Shown piece by piece: positions 34,401 to 46,107 of a DNA stretch of 64,000 bases. The notes below the pieces were generated by a model. It searched no databases and was not told the DNA's origin. It worked only from the letters and a program-made list of their open reading frames with translations. This stretch comes from Bugulina stolonifera (taxonomy: Eukaryota; Bryozoa; Gymnolaemata; Cheilostomatida; Bugulidae): positions 11,388,733 to 11,452,732 of the forward strand of contig OW285188.1 of assembly GCA_935421135.1 (NCBI GenBank), in the 5' to 3' direction. A program made the translations under genes and the position numbers. The stretch's first letter is position 1; each line of letters starts with the position of its first letter.

Positions 34401-37023
34401 TTCTAGTCTCCTAATTTACTTCTATCTTCAAAGCTGTTACAATGTAATAGACCAATCAAATGAGAGTTTCTGAACTAGCTGTTTGCACTGTGCTCTTACA
34501 TATTGTGGTGGCCCAGGACATTTAATAATGGGCCTCAGCCTATATGGTGAACTTTTATGCACACTAAGTGCCTGGTAGTTGTCTCACTCAACTCATACTC
34601 GTCCAATTACTCTTGCACCTAGCTCATTATACATGCATATACTTGCACTTATTAGTATACTTACTCTGTTATGCATTTCTTGGACTATATGTTATCAATT
34701 ACTATGCATAACTGCCTTTTTATACCCATTTAATAGAGGCAAATGACTCAGATATTGTTGTAATTAATTTTGCATATGATTTGCATCATTTTAAGCATAT
34801 TTTGCTTGAGGCCGACTATTGTTACGTCGGCCCTCGGCTATCTAACAGATATCTTGTTGTGCAATTCCAGTCGTCCTTTTACAGCAAACTTTTACCGGAA
34901 GTCTAGAACTACAGTATATAAAGTGTGTGCATTTGTACTGTTCTGTCAGTTGATGCTTGGATCTCAATAAATACACTTCTATACTACTTGTACAGAGTCT
35001 TCTTTCATAGCTAAGGTTAGTTCCAGCTGATTAGGTCTCTGGACCTTGATGCCCGAACAACCTACTAGGATTGAACATACTCTTTCTCAAGTAGGCCTAC
35101 AGAATCTAAGCATTGACTCAGGACCTTATGGATCGTCTTGGTTAGCTAAATAACTAGAAGTACTGTCCGATCTTTCATGTAATATAGAAGTCCTAACACC
35201 ACTCATAGGCTCTTCTAGTTTGCGATATCGGGTCAGCACCAGTACCCATATAAACAATACGCAAAACATTACAATATCATGTACATATATACAAGCTATG
35301 CTCATTTAATTGATACAACAATTAATATACAACATGTGTTTGTAACATACGATCTGTTGGCACATACTTGATCATGTGTTTGCTGATTCGCTATCATTTA
35401 TTTCAGCTGGAAATATAATAGCCTTCAAAACCTGGAACGGAAAAGTAGCTGGACCGCTAATCGCCTTGAACATGGGCTATGGTTTGGGGAGTGCAATAGT
35501 GCCCCAATTAGTGGCACCATTTCTAAATCCGAGGTTCTCGAGTGGAGCCGTCCAGACAGGATATAACAGTTCATGTAGAGCTAATGAAACATCACACTAC
35601 TTAGCTACACTAACATCAAACAACATATCAACATCTTCAACTTACTTAAACCATCAATACTCTGCTAATTTGACTGTAACTCAAAGTCCTGTACCAAAAT
35701 ATCCGGCAAATTTTGTAACGGCGTACTGGATACTTGCTGGAATGAACTTAGCCATGTCTGTTATTTTCTTGTGCTATCACATCCACGGAAGAGTAACAGG
35801 CATGCAATTAGATGATTTCTTCAAAAAACATGGAACTTCGCACTTATCTAATTTAAAACAATCCTTGTCTCCAAGAAGCTGTTCACCTACTAAACCTCTT
35901 TACGCAGCCCTAATCATTGGCTCCTTGTTTTTCTACTATTCTTTATCGGTTCCAATGGTTAGAGGTTTCACAAAGTTTTTATTCTCCTACGCCAGAGATG
36001 GGCCATGTCTGAGTGTCACCGGATCAACATCTCTCCAGTCGTCATTCTTTGTTGCTTTGACCATCGGCAGACTTTGTGCTTTCCTGAGCTCCTCAGTTAT
36101 CCACATTAAATATATCCTTCAGGTAGGAACATAATATTGAATTTGGGAACTAGCACATGAGATTTTATGAAATGAAAGCAATTATAATTTGCTGTCAAAG
36201 AGTAGATCATTAAAGGCAAGTGGTGAACTACTCCTTATTATTTCTTTTACAATAAAAAAGGATGTTTACTAACCAGTAAAGGCTTTCAAAGTCACACCAA
36301 ATTTTCTGTAAGGCTATAAATGTGTTTAGGCAGAAAATAAGGCTCAGGAGAGTTACTAACTCACACTACAAAATATAATTCATGGTAGTTGTCCTCTCTC
36401 ATTACATCTGAACAAAAATACAAGATTAGCTGAAATTCGAGAGGACAACTTCAAATTATAATCGATTGCTTTTATGTGTCGTTATTTTTCCTGATATGCA
36501 GGAAAAATAACGGACACATATGAGCTATCATTTATTTACGTTATAGCATAAATACTATTATTGTTTAAAATTTTGATCTGTCTTTCTTTTGAAGATAGAA
36601 GTGCTGGGAGCCTTTGTATCATGCATGATACTATACTTTCTTCATGACAACATCACTGTACTCTGGGTTGCAATCTACGCTCTTGGATTTTTCACAGGGC
36701 CAATTATTCCAACAGCATACGCCTGGGCTAACCGCTACATAGAAATAACTTCTATGGTTCAGATAGTTCCACAAATTGGAGCAGCAGTAGGTGATGTCGC
36801 TTATCTTATCTTGTTGGGTTACAATTATGATCACTTTGGTCCGTATGTACTCTGGGCTTTTCAACTCTTTCTATGTAGTGGAATCTGTGTGGTGGTGTTG
36901 ATTATGCATATATTGGGCTGCCTACATGGGGATCGGTATGACACTAAGACAACTGACAATAATAATACAACTGACAATAATAATAATAATAATAATAATA
37001 ATGAAGAGGAAGAGTCTGAATGA
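31450..37023 (+). CDS. Gene B: MFS transporter, MFSD4/NaGLT1-like, 6 exons
   Basis: Coding exons are 31450-31484, 31834-31930, 32206-32332, 33859-34023, 35407-36122 and 36595-37023, joining to an uninterrupted 522-aa frame. Exon lengths match gene A exactly for exons 1-4 (35, 97, 127 and 165 nt), and all intron phases agree, so this is a recent tandem duplicate. The same landmarks are present: acidic N-terminus, QPLLTESEKEQEFSTTYK before the first helix, GHAIGG, a DR after helix 2, FSYARDGPCLSV and GRLCAFLSSS. Exon 6 is longer than in gene A because an AAT-type trinucleotide run at about 36955-37005 encodes a poly-Asn stretch before the acidic tail EEEESE. Solo LTRs sit in introns 3 and 4. 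The substrate is not visible from sequence; sugar transport is inferred from the family. Confidence 0.88.
32345..33136 (+). repeat. Diverged solo LTR, gene B intron 3
   Basis: 792 bp, with ATAT on both sides. It shares the block TTTTTATACCCATGTAAAGA followed by GGCCCGACCTCTCAGAAT, TATATAAAGGGC and CAATAAAGACAC with the 663-bp family. It starts 13 bp after exon 3 ends. Confidence 0.88.
33418..33500 (+). mobile_element. Single hAT-like end, gene B intron 3
   Basis: CAGAGGTGCCCAAACTTTTT resembles the terminal repeats of hAT elements. The partner end was not found. Confidence 0.4.
34504..35273 (+). repeat. Diverged solo LTR, gene B intron 4
   Basis: 770 bp, from TGTGGTGGC to CATTACA, with ATAT on both sides. 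It has the related TATATAAAGTG and CAATAAATACAC motifs and is more diverged than its neighbour at 32345. Confidence 0.85.
36385..36525. mobile_element. Palindromic MITE remnant, gene B intron 5
   Basis: AGTTGTCCTCTC and GAGAGGACAACT arms are followed by a second hairpin (TATGTGTCGTTATTTTTCCT with its mirror). A decayed counterpart is seen in gene A intron 5 near 15180-15220, so the insertion predates the A/B duplication. Confidence 0.65.
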
Positions 37024-37102
37024 ACAGCTAGTAGTAGCTAGTATGTAGCCAGTAGTCAGGATGATTCCTGACTGAAGCTTTCCCTTCTTTAGCAAAATGT
37101 AG

Positions 37103-37108
37103 AATAAA
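37103..37108 (+). terminator. Poly(A) signal of gene B
   Basis: AATAAA in the context GTAGAATAAATGTGAAG, conserved with gene A. Confidence 0.7.
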
Positions 37109-38059
37109 TGTGAAGAAGCTGAACTTGACTAAACGATGGATCACCTAAGCTTTGTGAAATATTTTGTTTCACCTAAACTCTTTATTGCTGTAAAGATGAT
37201 GCTATGTTTACTACATTTGTCTTCGTAAAAAACAGTTCAGAATTTCATGTAAGAACAGGTAACTGCAGTATAGTATATGCACATGCACATGCACATGTAC
37301 TACACTGTATATACACTCTACTTGGCAATCCAGATTAAATAATTAGGCTCTATTGTTACATGAACACTTATCTGTATGTCTATGGCTCTATAGTCTATAT
37401 AATATAGTACATGTATTATTTAGTATCCTCTTGAAATCTCAAAGCAATATTGTAACAATACTTACAATACAGGGTAATATGCATTTTACATTGTTTATTG
37501 TTAATTACACATTATTAATACTTTGTATAATTGCACCTTACTTTTATAATAAGTCTATGCCAAGTTTTAATCTATATTTGTACAAAATCTCAGTTTCATG
37601 CCAAGGCCATAGATGCATTATTTGGGTTGGGTTGGGAGCAACGTCATATGCAAGGGAGATGGTGGCTTCTTTACCTGGAATTTAAATGAAGCAGTCCTGG
37701 CTACCTAGTATGTAGAATTCCTCCTGTTCTGCTATGGTTGAGACATTATAATATGACATTACCACTATGTTTTTGGAATCATCACCTCCTATCATATTGT
37801 ATGTGTAAAGCTAGCAGCTAGTAGCTAATAGCTTTTGGCTAGAATAGCTTATAACTAGTAAGCTAGTAGATATCTTCTTTGTATATAAACACTTCTGTTC
37901 AATATGGTTAGGTCAGATGAGATTGAGCTGTAATACAATACATATATAAACTGTTATAAGAATACAACAGCTATGGTTGTCTCATGTTTGCATCTACTAT
38001 AATATGTCACAAGACACAAAGTGAGAACAGACCATAGAGTTATCTTCTCTCTATAGTCA
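37109..38059. other. Intergenic after gene B, no gene seen
   Basis: Low-complexity AT-rich DNA with a short ACATGC repeat near 37280. No supported feature. Confidence 0.5.
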
Positions 38060-38357
38060 GTAAACTCACCAGGCTTATTCTCCTCAGCGTGACCAGCCCT
38101 TTGCAGCTTGCACTGCCAAGTGCCAGTGCTGGCCAACTCTCTGTGAGAAAAGACCCAGATGACATAGCCTTTTTTCTGGCGGGGGTGGAGGAGTTGCCTT
38201 GAAGCCATGCTACTTGCATGGCCCCAAGAATTTATATTAGGCACAGGAGCAATTGTGGCTGGATGCTCTTCTTAACACCACCGTGACTGGGATTCGAACC
38301 TGGGACCTTCAGCGTGAAGGTTCAGCATTCTAACCACTAAGCCACGGCTGCTCCCGT
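38060..38357 (-). mobile_element. Second tRNA-derived SINE family
   Basis: On the minus strand a tRNA-like head has A box TGGCTTAGTGGTTAG (38344-38330) and B box GGTTCGAATCC (38300-38290). A body of about 220 nt follows. The flanks CTCTAGAGAGA and CTATAGAGAGA may be a diverged target duplication. The T stem pairs poorly, so this is not a functional tRNA. Confidence 0.75.
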
Positions 38358-38621
38358 CTCTCTAGAGTTAGTAGCTGGTGTCATCTTCTTCTGCTAACAC
38401 ACAATGCGTCATCTAGTCAGCTTACAGTCCCCATAATCCCATAAAACAAGACAGTACAAAATACAAAAGTTTGCAAATTCAAGATGTCTAGCTGACAACG
38501 GAGGAGATAATCCTACGTGTAGTCTGCGTCCTAAATGAATGAAAGAGCAGAAGTTTATTGAATATCATTGGCCAACAAAAAGCAAACACTGTGACCAATA
38601 ACTCCACACTGGCCATAATAT

Positions 38622-39281
38622 TGTAATGGTTTTTGGGGGTTGTGATGTCGCCCTAAGACGACCCTTGTCCAAAATGAAGAACCTATGAGTGGTGCTAGGT
38701 CTTCTCATTACATGAAAGATCAACAGGTACTGGTAGTCCAACGGCTATTCAAGACGACCCATGTGGTCCCGAGAATTAATGCTTGTTTACTATACTGGAA
38801 AAGAGAGTGATCCGACCTAGAAGGTGATTCAGGAGGCAAGGTCGAAGACCTTGACAACCGGAACGACCTCTCTACGAAGAGAAGGTCTTTGTATAAGTAG
38901 TATAGAAGTGTCTTTATTGAGATCCAAGCATTAACTGAGACAGTGAACATAAAAACAATGTGCTTTATATAGTATGAGAACTTTCGGAGGAAGTTCCGGT
39001 AAAAAGGCCGACGTAGTGTCGTAAAAAGACCACGTAGTATCATCCGGAAATTTTACAACAAGATGGCGGCCAGAAGCTCGACGGCCGACCCAAAATAGGT
39101 CGGGTACAACAAAAGATGCTTAGAATCATCCAATTCGTGTACAAAATCAATGTCAGCTAAATCTGAGAGGTCGGCCCTCTACCCCAGAAATAGGTTACAC
39201 AGGTAGGTTGGAAGTAATTAGCGTTCACAATGTCTGAGGGATCCCACTCAGGGGATGGGCCGAGTCGGTCTAACCATTACA
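38622..39281 (-). repeat. Diverged solo LTR between genes B and C
   Basis: 660 bp, minus orientation, ATAT at 38618-38621 and 39282-39285. It has the minus-strand motifs CAATAAAGACACTTC and TATATAAAGCAC. Confidence 0.88.
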
Positions 39282-39285
39282 ATAT

Positions 39286-40407
39286 TGTAATATGCTGTAC
39301 TGGTCAGATTTTAATGTTGTACTGGCCAGAATATTGTAATTATATACTCTATCATATAAATGTCATTGTAATTAATGTAGCTGGCCTAGTCTCGCTTTCA
39401 ACTCCATTGTACCGACTTCTGGTTGACTCGGCCTTGCTTTGTGCTTTTCCCAATACCTGAGACTGCTGCTATAGAAAGTGTTGATCTGCAGCTTGTCTTC
39501 TGCAGATCAGCGTCAGTTTTTATTAATAACACAGAAGAGAACACACTTTACACCTTACCTGGGGTATTGCTGAGATCTAGTCTACTGTTTAGAAGCAGTT
39601 GGACTTGGGACTCCCTGGGCCACTGACGGACCGTTGGCTCTTGTTTGTGCAACCGCCCTAATCTGTCATAAGGCCAGGTACCCCGGTTAGCAAGAATACA
39701 ACAAATCGTTACATTTAACAAGTGACAAGTGATAGGCTAGATAGGTCTTCCTCCTGTGAAGTTATATAATGGTTACAGCAGAGCTCTGCCCCTTGATTTG
39801 TCTTTGCCCAAAGATGAAATATGGCCACTGCCTATCTAACACTGTTGTATGAACAGATATGTGGAATCCTGTAATCTCTATTTGGGTTTTCGTTAGATTA
39901 GGAATCATGTAGTAGTCTAACGGACTAGGATATCAATAATAACCTCAGCTCTATAGTCTAGTCACAGGCAGTGGCATGCTATCATCACAGTAATGCTAAA
40001 CTACAAGTACATTGTACATGGCTGCATGATAAGTGGACTATATACTGTAGTAAGGCAGTGAGGGACAAAGCTATCCAGCTAGTGCTGATTTTTTGACTGC
40101 ATGTAAGTACTTAATGCTATTCAGTATTCAATGCAGATATAACCTACCTGTCAGTAGGTGCAATTATGTCTCGTTGAAAGTTTAAAAACATGTAAAAATA
40201 TAGCCCGGTGCTGTAGTGGAGGTACTGGGATAGCCTAGCCTAGATCCTTGTTCATGGTCTATGGTAGTGAGCTAGCATCCTATTCAAGGGTAGACAATAA
40301 CTCCGTATATTGCTGATTTAGACTGTTATGGCAGATCAATAGCAATTAGTATTACCCAGTGGTACTGGGGTAGAAATACAAAGACCTTTTGTAACTATAT
40401 AAATATA
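39286..40407. other. Intergenic before the full-length retroelement, no gene seen
   Basis: No exon with splice sites or RNA gene is recognised. Confidence 0.5.
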
Positions 40408-40411
40408 ATAT

Positions 40412-41074
40412 TGTGATGGTACGCCCAGTCGTATCTTACATCTGACACTCATTATTGCGTGCATACATGTATATATCTGCTTGTACTTTACTCTTATATT
40501 GTTATATATGATTGTATGATTATATCTAAGTCTTTTAATGCCTTTTATACCCATGTACAGAGGCCCGACCTCTCAGAATCCATTGATATTCATTTTGTAC
40601 ATGAATTGGATCATTATAAGCAACTTTTGTAGAACCCGACCTATTTTGGGTCGGCCGTCGGGCTTCCGGCGGCCATCTTGTTGCGCAACTTCCGGACGAC
40701 CACACGTCGTCTTTTCCCGACGTCACGTCGGCCGGAAGTCCTTATACTATATAAAGGGCACTGTTTTACTGTTCATTGTCTCAGTCTACACTTGGCTTTC
40801 AATAAAGACACATCTATACTTGATACAGAGACTTTCTCTTCCTTTTACTAGGTCATTCGCTTTGCGAACCGCCTACTAGGTTGAACTACTCTCTTTCACT
40901 GTATAGTCTGAAGGTCGGACTTGAGATCAGATGGGTCGTCTTTGGTAGTATTTGGGCTACTGAGACCGCTCGATCTTTTATGTAATGCGAAGTCCTATTA
41001 CCACTCATAGGCACTTCATTTCTGGGTCGATAGTCGTCCAAGGACGACCGCACCAAATCACAGAAACCATTACA
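40412..41074 (+). repeat. 5' LTR of the full-length element
   Basis: This 663-bp LTR has TG...CA ends. The core promoter shows TATATAAA at 40748-40755, and the polyadenylation signal AATAAA is at 40801-40806, so R should lie at about 40775-40825. A dyad-rich U3 segment with GACGTCACGTC and CCGGAAGT (CRE-like and ETS-like motifs, inference) sits just upstream of the TATA box. Confidence 0.95.
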
Positions 41075-41075
41075 T

Positions 41076-41093
41076 TGGTGGCAGCAGTGGGAT
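41076..41093 (+). other. Putative primer-binding site
   Basis: TGGTGGCAGCAGTGGGAT starts one base after the 5' LTR. The leading TGG fits the CCA end of a tRNA. The priming tRNA was not identified. Confidence 0.7.
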
Positions 41094-41393
41094 TCTAAGG
41101 TCGTACTCTTACGATACGAAGAGAAGGAAGGTGACCTCGGCCTCGGGTGACCGACCGACCTCATTCTTCAATACTTCTACGGCGATTTAGGACTCGGACC
41201 CGGGAACCTTGGATACGAGAAGGTGACAAACGCTAAAGTGCACCCATAATTCTCGTGGTTCCGCTGGATGTAGCCCGACCTACGCCGGATCTTCAATCAA
41301 AGACCGACCTCGGATCCAGAACAGATCGACGGTACTCAGTACGCCGACTAGGCCGACACGGCCTACTTAATCGAAGCAGTCTTCTACTCTATC

Positions 41394-44300
41394 ATGACAC
41401 ATTACCAAGAATACCCCGACTCGGGGGAGAAGCCCACTTTTAATGGAGAAGGAGACGTACACTTCTTCATCAAAAGGTTCAAAGATATAACCCGAACCAA
41501 GGGTTGGAACCCACGACATAGTCTCCTTCACCTCCGGGAGGCCCTCCACGGTCCTACCCGGGACCTCGGACGAGCCGACACGGTTGAAGCTGTCTTTCTC
41601 ACCCTACAAAATCAGTATAGCCTCACGGCCTCGGCCGCACGGCGACAAATCAAATACGTCAAACAGAGGCCATACCGGTCCCTTCAGGAACATGCCGACT
41701 TAATCGATAAGTTGTTAACCATCGGTTACCCCGAGATGCCCGAGTCGACCCTGAAGAAATGGTCGACCGAAACCTTCTGTAGTACCCTGCAAGACACATC
41801 CTTGATGGAACACCTGATGATCACCAACCCGACCACCCTGAGCCGGGCCCTTCAGGACAGTCGTGCTTATTACGCTATCGGCAAGCAGCTATCAAGCAAC
41901 GAACGACCACCAAAGGCAGAAATCAAAGAGCCGGCCGTCGAGGTTAGGACGTCAACCAGCCCCGACAGAAATGGGCATACTCCAGACAAAACTCCTCGGG
42001 AACCGGAAGACAACTGGATACCCGGGAAACGCCACCCACGCAGGAAAAACCGGCGGGTGCAACCACTCCCCTTGGCAAACAGGTTTCATGCCCTGGACTC
42101 TATAGAACCCGTCCCTACCGGCCACTACTTAGAGGGAACAGTAGCTGGACGGCCGACTCGGTTCTTGGTCGACACCGGCAGCAGCACTAACTTATTGAAT
42201 AAAAAGGTCCATGATCGACTACCCCCAAGCAAGAAGAAGAAGATGCGACAGACCAAGACGCACGGTGTGATGGCCGACGGATCTCCACTCCCCTTCGAAG
42301 GCGAGACTACATTACCAGTGAAATTACCTGGACTTCCTCCGACCGAAGAGGACTTCTTAGTTGGGAAGATTCAGGAGGATGCCATCATGGGACTTCCCTA
42401 CCTACACAAGAACAAATGCACCTTAACCTTCCAGAAACCTCAGGTCATCATAGACGGCAAGCACATTCCCTGCAAAGACCGACACGGGCGACCCCTTTCC
42501 GGTCGGGTACAGACCCCACGGCAGCAAAACATACCGCCTCGTTCTGAGGCCATCCTTCAAGGGTGTCTTGTGACCCCTACTGCTCCAACCACAGGGATGG
42601 TGGAGCCCGTCAAGAACGGACCCTTAGTGGCTAACAGCATCGGTCGGACCGACTCGGCCGGGCAGATTCCTGTCCGTTGTATGAACCCCACAGACCGCAC
42701 CCTCCACCTTCGGGCAGGAGCAACTATAGGCACATTTACTGAGGTTCAAACAGCCGAGATAGAAACTCAGCAGACCACAGCACAAGGAGAAACGGCTTCC
42801 TCGAAGCCACCTGACAAAGGAGGTGGACCCCAAGGGGATGTGCCGGATCATCTACAGGAACTGTACCACAAGGCCCTTCCCCAGTGCGAGACACCGGAAG
42901 AACAACAGAAATTGAAGGCCTTGTTGTGTCGTTATTCTACGACCTTCAGTATCAACGAGGATGACCACGGACAGACCCACCTAGCGGAGCACTCCATTCC
43001 GGTAGAAGTCGGGACTCGGCCTATCCGCCAGCCCCCCCCCCATCGACTCGGACCCGAGAAAGAGGCCGAGGCAGAACGGCAGGTCGAGAAGTTGGCACGC
43101 CGAGGGCTGATAGAGCCAGCTGAAGGGGCCTGGAGTTCACCCGTAGTCCTCGTAAAGAAAAAAGATGGCACTTGGCGATTCTGCATCGACTACCGCAAGT
43201 TAAACGCGGTGACTACACAGGACGCCTACCCCCTGCCCCGGATAGACGACAGTCTGGACGCCTTGGCCGGCAGTAGGTACTTTAGCACCCTCGACCTCAC
43301 GAGTGGGTATTGGCAAGTGCCCCTAGATGCAGACGCACGGGAGAAGGCCGCCTTCGTGACTCGGTCCGGATTTTGGAAGTGGAAAGTCCTTCCTTTCGGA
43401 CTTACATCCGCCCCCGCCACCTTTCAGAGACTAATGGAGAAAGTCCTACAGGGGCTGCACTGGAAAACACTACTGTTATATCTGGACGACATCATCGTCA
43501 TGGCACCCGACTATGATACTCACTTGGCCCGACTGGAAGAAGTCTTTCAGCGCCTCCAGGCCGCCGGCCTCAAACTCAAACCGGGCAAGTGCAAGCTCTT
43601 ACAGACACAAGTCCATTACTTGGGGCATGTCGTACACCGAGACGGCACCTCCACAGACCCCGACAAGGTTCGGGTCGTACGGGAATGGCCTCAACCTTCT
43701 AACCTCAAACAGTTGCAAGCTTTCCTCGGGATGGTCGGATACTACAGACAATACATAGCAGACTTTGCCAGAATCGCCCGTCCCTTGCACGTCCTCACCT
43801 CTAAGAATTCGGCCTGGCGCTGGACTGAAGAGGAAGAAGTAGCCTTCGAAGATCTAAGGTCCCGCCTTCTTCAGGCACCCGTGTTAGGATATCCCAACCC
43901 CCGAATACCCTACATCTTGGACACAGACGCCAGCAATGAAGCTGTGGGTGCTGTTTTATCTCAAATACAAGACGGACGGGAACGAGTAATTGCATACTAT
44001 AGCAAAACACTGGACGCAGCAGAACGCAATTATTGCGTTACGCGTCGGGAACTTCTGGCCGTCGTCAAGGCCGTGAAGCATTTCCGGCCCTATCTATATG
44101 GACGACAGTTCCGACTGCGTACCGACCATGCCTCCCTCAGATGGCTCAGTCAAAGGAAGGAACCTTCTCACCAAGTCGCTCGGTGGCTAGAAATACTCGC
44201 CGAGTTCGATTACCTCCTGGAGCATCGGGCGGGAAACCGACACGGGAATGCCGACGGACTGAGCCGGAGGATCCGTGATCCATGTAAACAGTGCAAGAGG

Positions 44301-46094
44301 ATAGAAGAAAGAGATGGTGGACCCAGCAGGGAGTCCCCTCTCGTCTGCGCAATCCAACCGACTAACCAGTTATTTCTGCAACAATCTCAAGATGACTCCA
44401 CTATGGCCCTGATCTACACTGCTGTACAGAATGACGCCCCACTAGACCCCCTGACTCTGGAGCAAGGAGGCCCCGAACTTAAACATTGGCATGAACGTTT
44501 AGGAGCCATGCGAATCAGCGACCAAGGTATCCTGCAACTACGGACTATTCGACAAAGCCGGGACGACTGGGTTGACCTTTGCCCCTGCACGATACGTCAA
44601 GGGATCATCTGGCAAACTCATAGTCTCGCACATACTGGAGTACAGAAGACACTAGCCCGACTGGCACTGCGCTGGTATTGGCCTGGGATGCAGAGAGACA
44701 TCCGCGAGGCCATCTCCTCTTGTGAAGTCTGCCAGGCCGCCAAGAATAGTCGACTCTCTCCCAACCCTAATAGGAGGCGGATGCATGCAGGACGCCCCTG
44801 GCAGAAGATAGCCATCGACCTCGTCGGACCACTCCCCCAGACACCCAGAGGAAATCGGTGGATACTGGTACTAATAGACCACTTTACTCGGTGGGCCGAG
44901 GCAATCCCTCTACCCGATGCTACGGCACCTACGGTGGCCACTACTTTGGACGAGCAGGTATTTAGTCGATTTGGACTTCCCGAGCATGTACACACCGACC
45001 AAGGAGCACAGTTCCAGTCACGGCTGATGGTTGAACTATGTAGACTCTGGAAAGTCCGAAAAACCACTACTACCCCCTATCATCCTAAATCTAACGGACT
45101 AGTAGAACGGGGGAATCGGACACTGGGAGATGCTCTTCGGACTGCACTTCTCCGAGAAGACACTACGGACTGGGACCTCCTCCTACCTTCTCTCCTGAGG
45201 ACTATTCGGGCCACTCCCCACTCCGTCACAAAGGAGACTCCTAACTTCCTTATGATGGGACGGGAGCTACGCTTGCCGGATGACCTACAGCATCCACAAC
45301 CCTCCCCATCTGCCGTCACTCTGCAGGAATACACCCAAGAGGTGCGAAAAAACATGGCTGCTGCCCACGACCTCTTACGGGAAGACCAATCCTTGGTGCG
45401 GGCCCAAGAGCCACCCTTCGCCACCCACTTCCGCGAAGGAGACTTAGTAATGATGGCTAATTACAGGCGGCGAAAAGGGGAGAACCCTAAATTACAACAG
45501 AAATTTATAGGACCCTACGAAGTCAAGAAAGCTCACGCCGATCACTCTTACTTGATAGAGTGTCAGGGACAGAGTTCGGTGCAGAGTGGAGAACGACTCA
45601 AACTTTTTAAGCCCTGTCCATACCCTATGGGACAGATCCCCGGATCGAGAGAACTGGCCATGCGGCCCAACATGAAGGGAGCACGCACCTACCCACGGTT
45701 ACCTCCTGAAGAAGAGGATGAAGGCCCTACACCACGGCATGTACGTAGGACGCCCGAACCTCCCACATTGGCACCAGAACCTCATCTCCTCCCTCCGGAG
45801 CCGCCACCTCCAGTTCCCGACCCTCAGCCACAGGTGTCCATCGATACTCCACCCTCCGAAGCAACTAGAGAGACCCCAGCCAGAGAGCCCGATGTCCTTC
45901 CTCGACGATCCCAACGCTCCAGACGTTCCCCAGTCCGTTACGGCGACCTGTATCGTTACCAGAATGTGACAACTACACCAGACGCCGACCAATCCAGCAG
46001 AAAAGGAGACGGACTGATGGCCGCCCTAGAACGCCCCCTTAAGACACTGTACCGTACCCTTCTTAACTTGACACTAGAGACACCCATGACCTAG
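41394..46094 (+). CDS. Gag-Pol polyprotein of the full-length Ty3/gypsy element
   Basis: A single 1566-codon frame. Residues 1 to about 230 are a Gag-like region without any visible CCHC zinc knuckle; a basic patch (KRHPRRKNRR) may bind nucleic acid instead. An aspartic protease follows (LVDTGSS, catalytic D260). Reverse transcriptase has YLDD at 696-699. RNase H begins at LDTDAS (D843). Integrase has an HHCC-type zinc-binding segment and the catalytic D1142, D1202, E1238 triad with exactly 35 residues between the last two. A GPY-type segment (GPYEV) and a proline-rich, basic C-tail follow, with no chromodomain and no env. The order protease-RT-RNase H-integrase places it in Ty3/gypsy (Metaviridae-type). 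Gag and Pol are fused without frameshift or stop. The ATG at 41394 is the first in a long open frame. Confidence 0.95.
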   Translation: MTHYQEYPDSGEKPTFNGEGDVHFFIKRFKDITRTKGWNPRHSLLHLREALHGPTRDLGRADTVEAVFLTLQNQYSLTASAARRQIKYVKQRPYRSLQEHADLIDKLLTIGYPEMPESTLKKWSTETFCSTLQDTSLMEHLMITNPTTLSRALQDSRAYYAIGKQLSSNERPPKAEIKEPAVEVRTSTSPDRNGHTPDKTPREPEDNWIPGKRHPRRKNRRVQPLPLANRFHALDSIEPVPTGHYLEGTVAGRPTRFLVDTGSSTNLLNKKVHDRLPPSKKKKMRQTKTHGVMADGSPLPFEGETTLPVKLPGLPPTEEDFLVGKIQEDAIMGLPYLHKNKCTLTFQKPQVIIDGKHIPCKDRHGRPLSGRVQTPRQQNIPPRSEAILQGCLVTPTAPTTGMVEPVKNGPLVANSIGRTDSAGQIPVRCMNPTDRTLHLRAGATIGTFTEVQTAEIETQQTTAQGETASSKPPDKGGGPQGDVPDHLQELYHKALPQCETPEEQQKLKALLCRYSTTFSINEDDHGQTHLAEHSIPVEVGTRPIRQPPPHRLGPEKEAEAERQVEKLARRGLIEPAEGAWSSPVVLVKKKDGTWRFCIDYRKLNAVTTQDAYPLPRIDDSLDALAGSRYFSTLDLTSGYWQVPLDADAREKAAFVTRSGFWKWKVLPFGLTSAPATFQRLMEKVLQGLHWKTLLLYLDDIIVMAPDYDTHLARLEEVFQRLQAAGLKLKPGKCKLLQTQVHYLGHVVHRDGTSTDPDKVRVVREWPQPSNLKQLQAFLGMVGYYRQYIADFARIARPLHVLTSKNSAWRWTEEEEVAFEDLRSRLLQAPVLGYPNPRIPYILDTDASNEAVGAVLSQIQDGRERVIAYYSKTLDAAERNYCVTRRELLAVVKAVKHFRPYLYGRQFRLRTDHASLRWLSQRKEPSHQVARWLEILAEFDYLLEHRAGNRHGNADGLSRRIRDPCKQCKRIEERDGGPSRESPLVCAIQPTNQLFLQQSQDDSTMALIYTAVQNDAPLDPLTLEQGGPELKHWHERLGAMRISDQGILQLRTIRQSRDDWVDLCPCTIRQGIIWQTHSLAHTGVQKTLARLALRWYWPGMQRDIREAISSCEVCQAAKNSRLSPNPNRRRMHAGRPWQKIAIDLVGPLPQTPRGNRWILVLIDHFTRWAEAIPLPDATAPTVATTLDEQVFSRFGLPEHVHTDQGAQFQSRLMVELCRLWKVRKTTTTPYHPKSNGLVERGNRTLGDALRTALLREDTTDWDLLLPSLLRTIRATPHSVTKETPNFLMMGRELRLPDDLQHPQPSPSAVTLQEYTQEVRKNMAAAHDLLREDQSLVRAQEPPFATHFREGDLVMMANYRRRKGENPKLQQKFIGPYEVKKAHADHSYLIECQGQSSVQSGERLKLFKPCPYPMGQIPGSRELAMRPNMKGARTYPRLPPEEEDEGPTPRHVRRTPEPPTLAPEPHLLPPEPPPPVPDPQPQVSIDTPPSEATRETPAREPDVLPRRSQRSRRSPVRYGDLYRYQNVTTTPDADQSSRKGDGLMAALERPLKTLYRTLLNLTLETPMT

Positions 46095-46107
46095 TGTGAG
46101 GGGGCTA
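46095..46107 (+). other. Polypurine tract
   Basis: TGTGAGGGGGCTA lies directly before the 3' LTR and right after the Gag-Pol stop. It is a short purine run of the expected kind. Confidence 0.7.

Noticed and set aside
38282..38357. tRNA gene on the minus strand
   Set aside because: The A and B boxes are good, but the T stem and acceptor stem do not pair, and a long SINE body follows. Called a SINE instead.
40538..40879. 113-codon frame found identically in both LTRs (also 46234-46575, and similar frames in solo LTRs)
   Set aside because: It spans the LTR promoter and polyadenylation region and recurs only because the LTRs are copies. No domain is seen.
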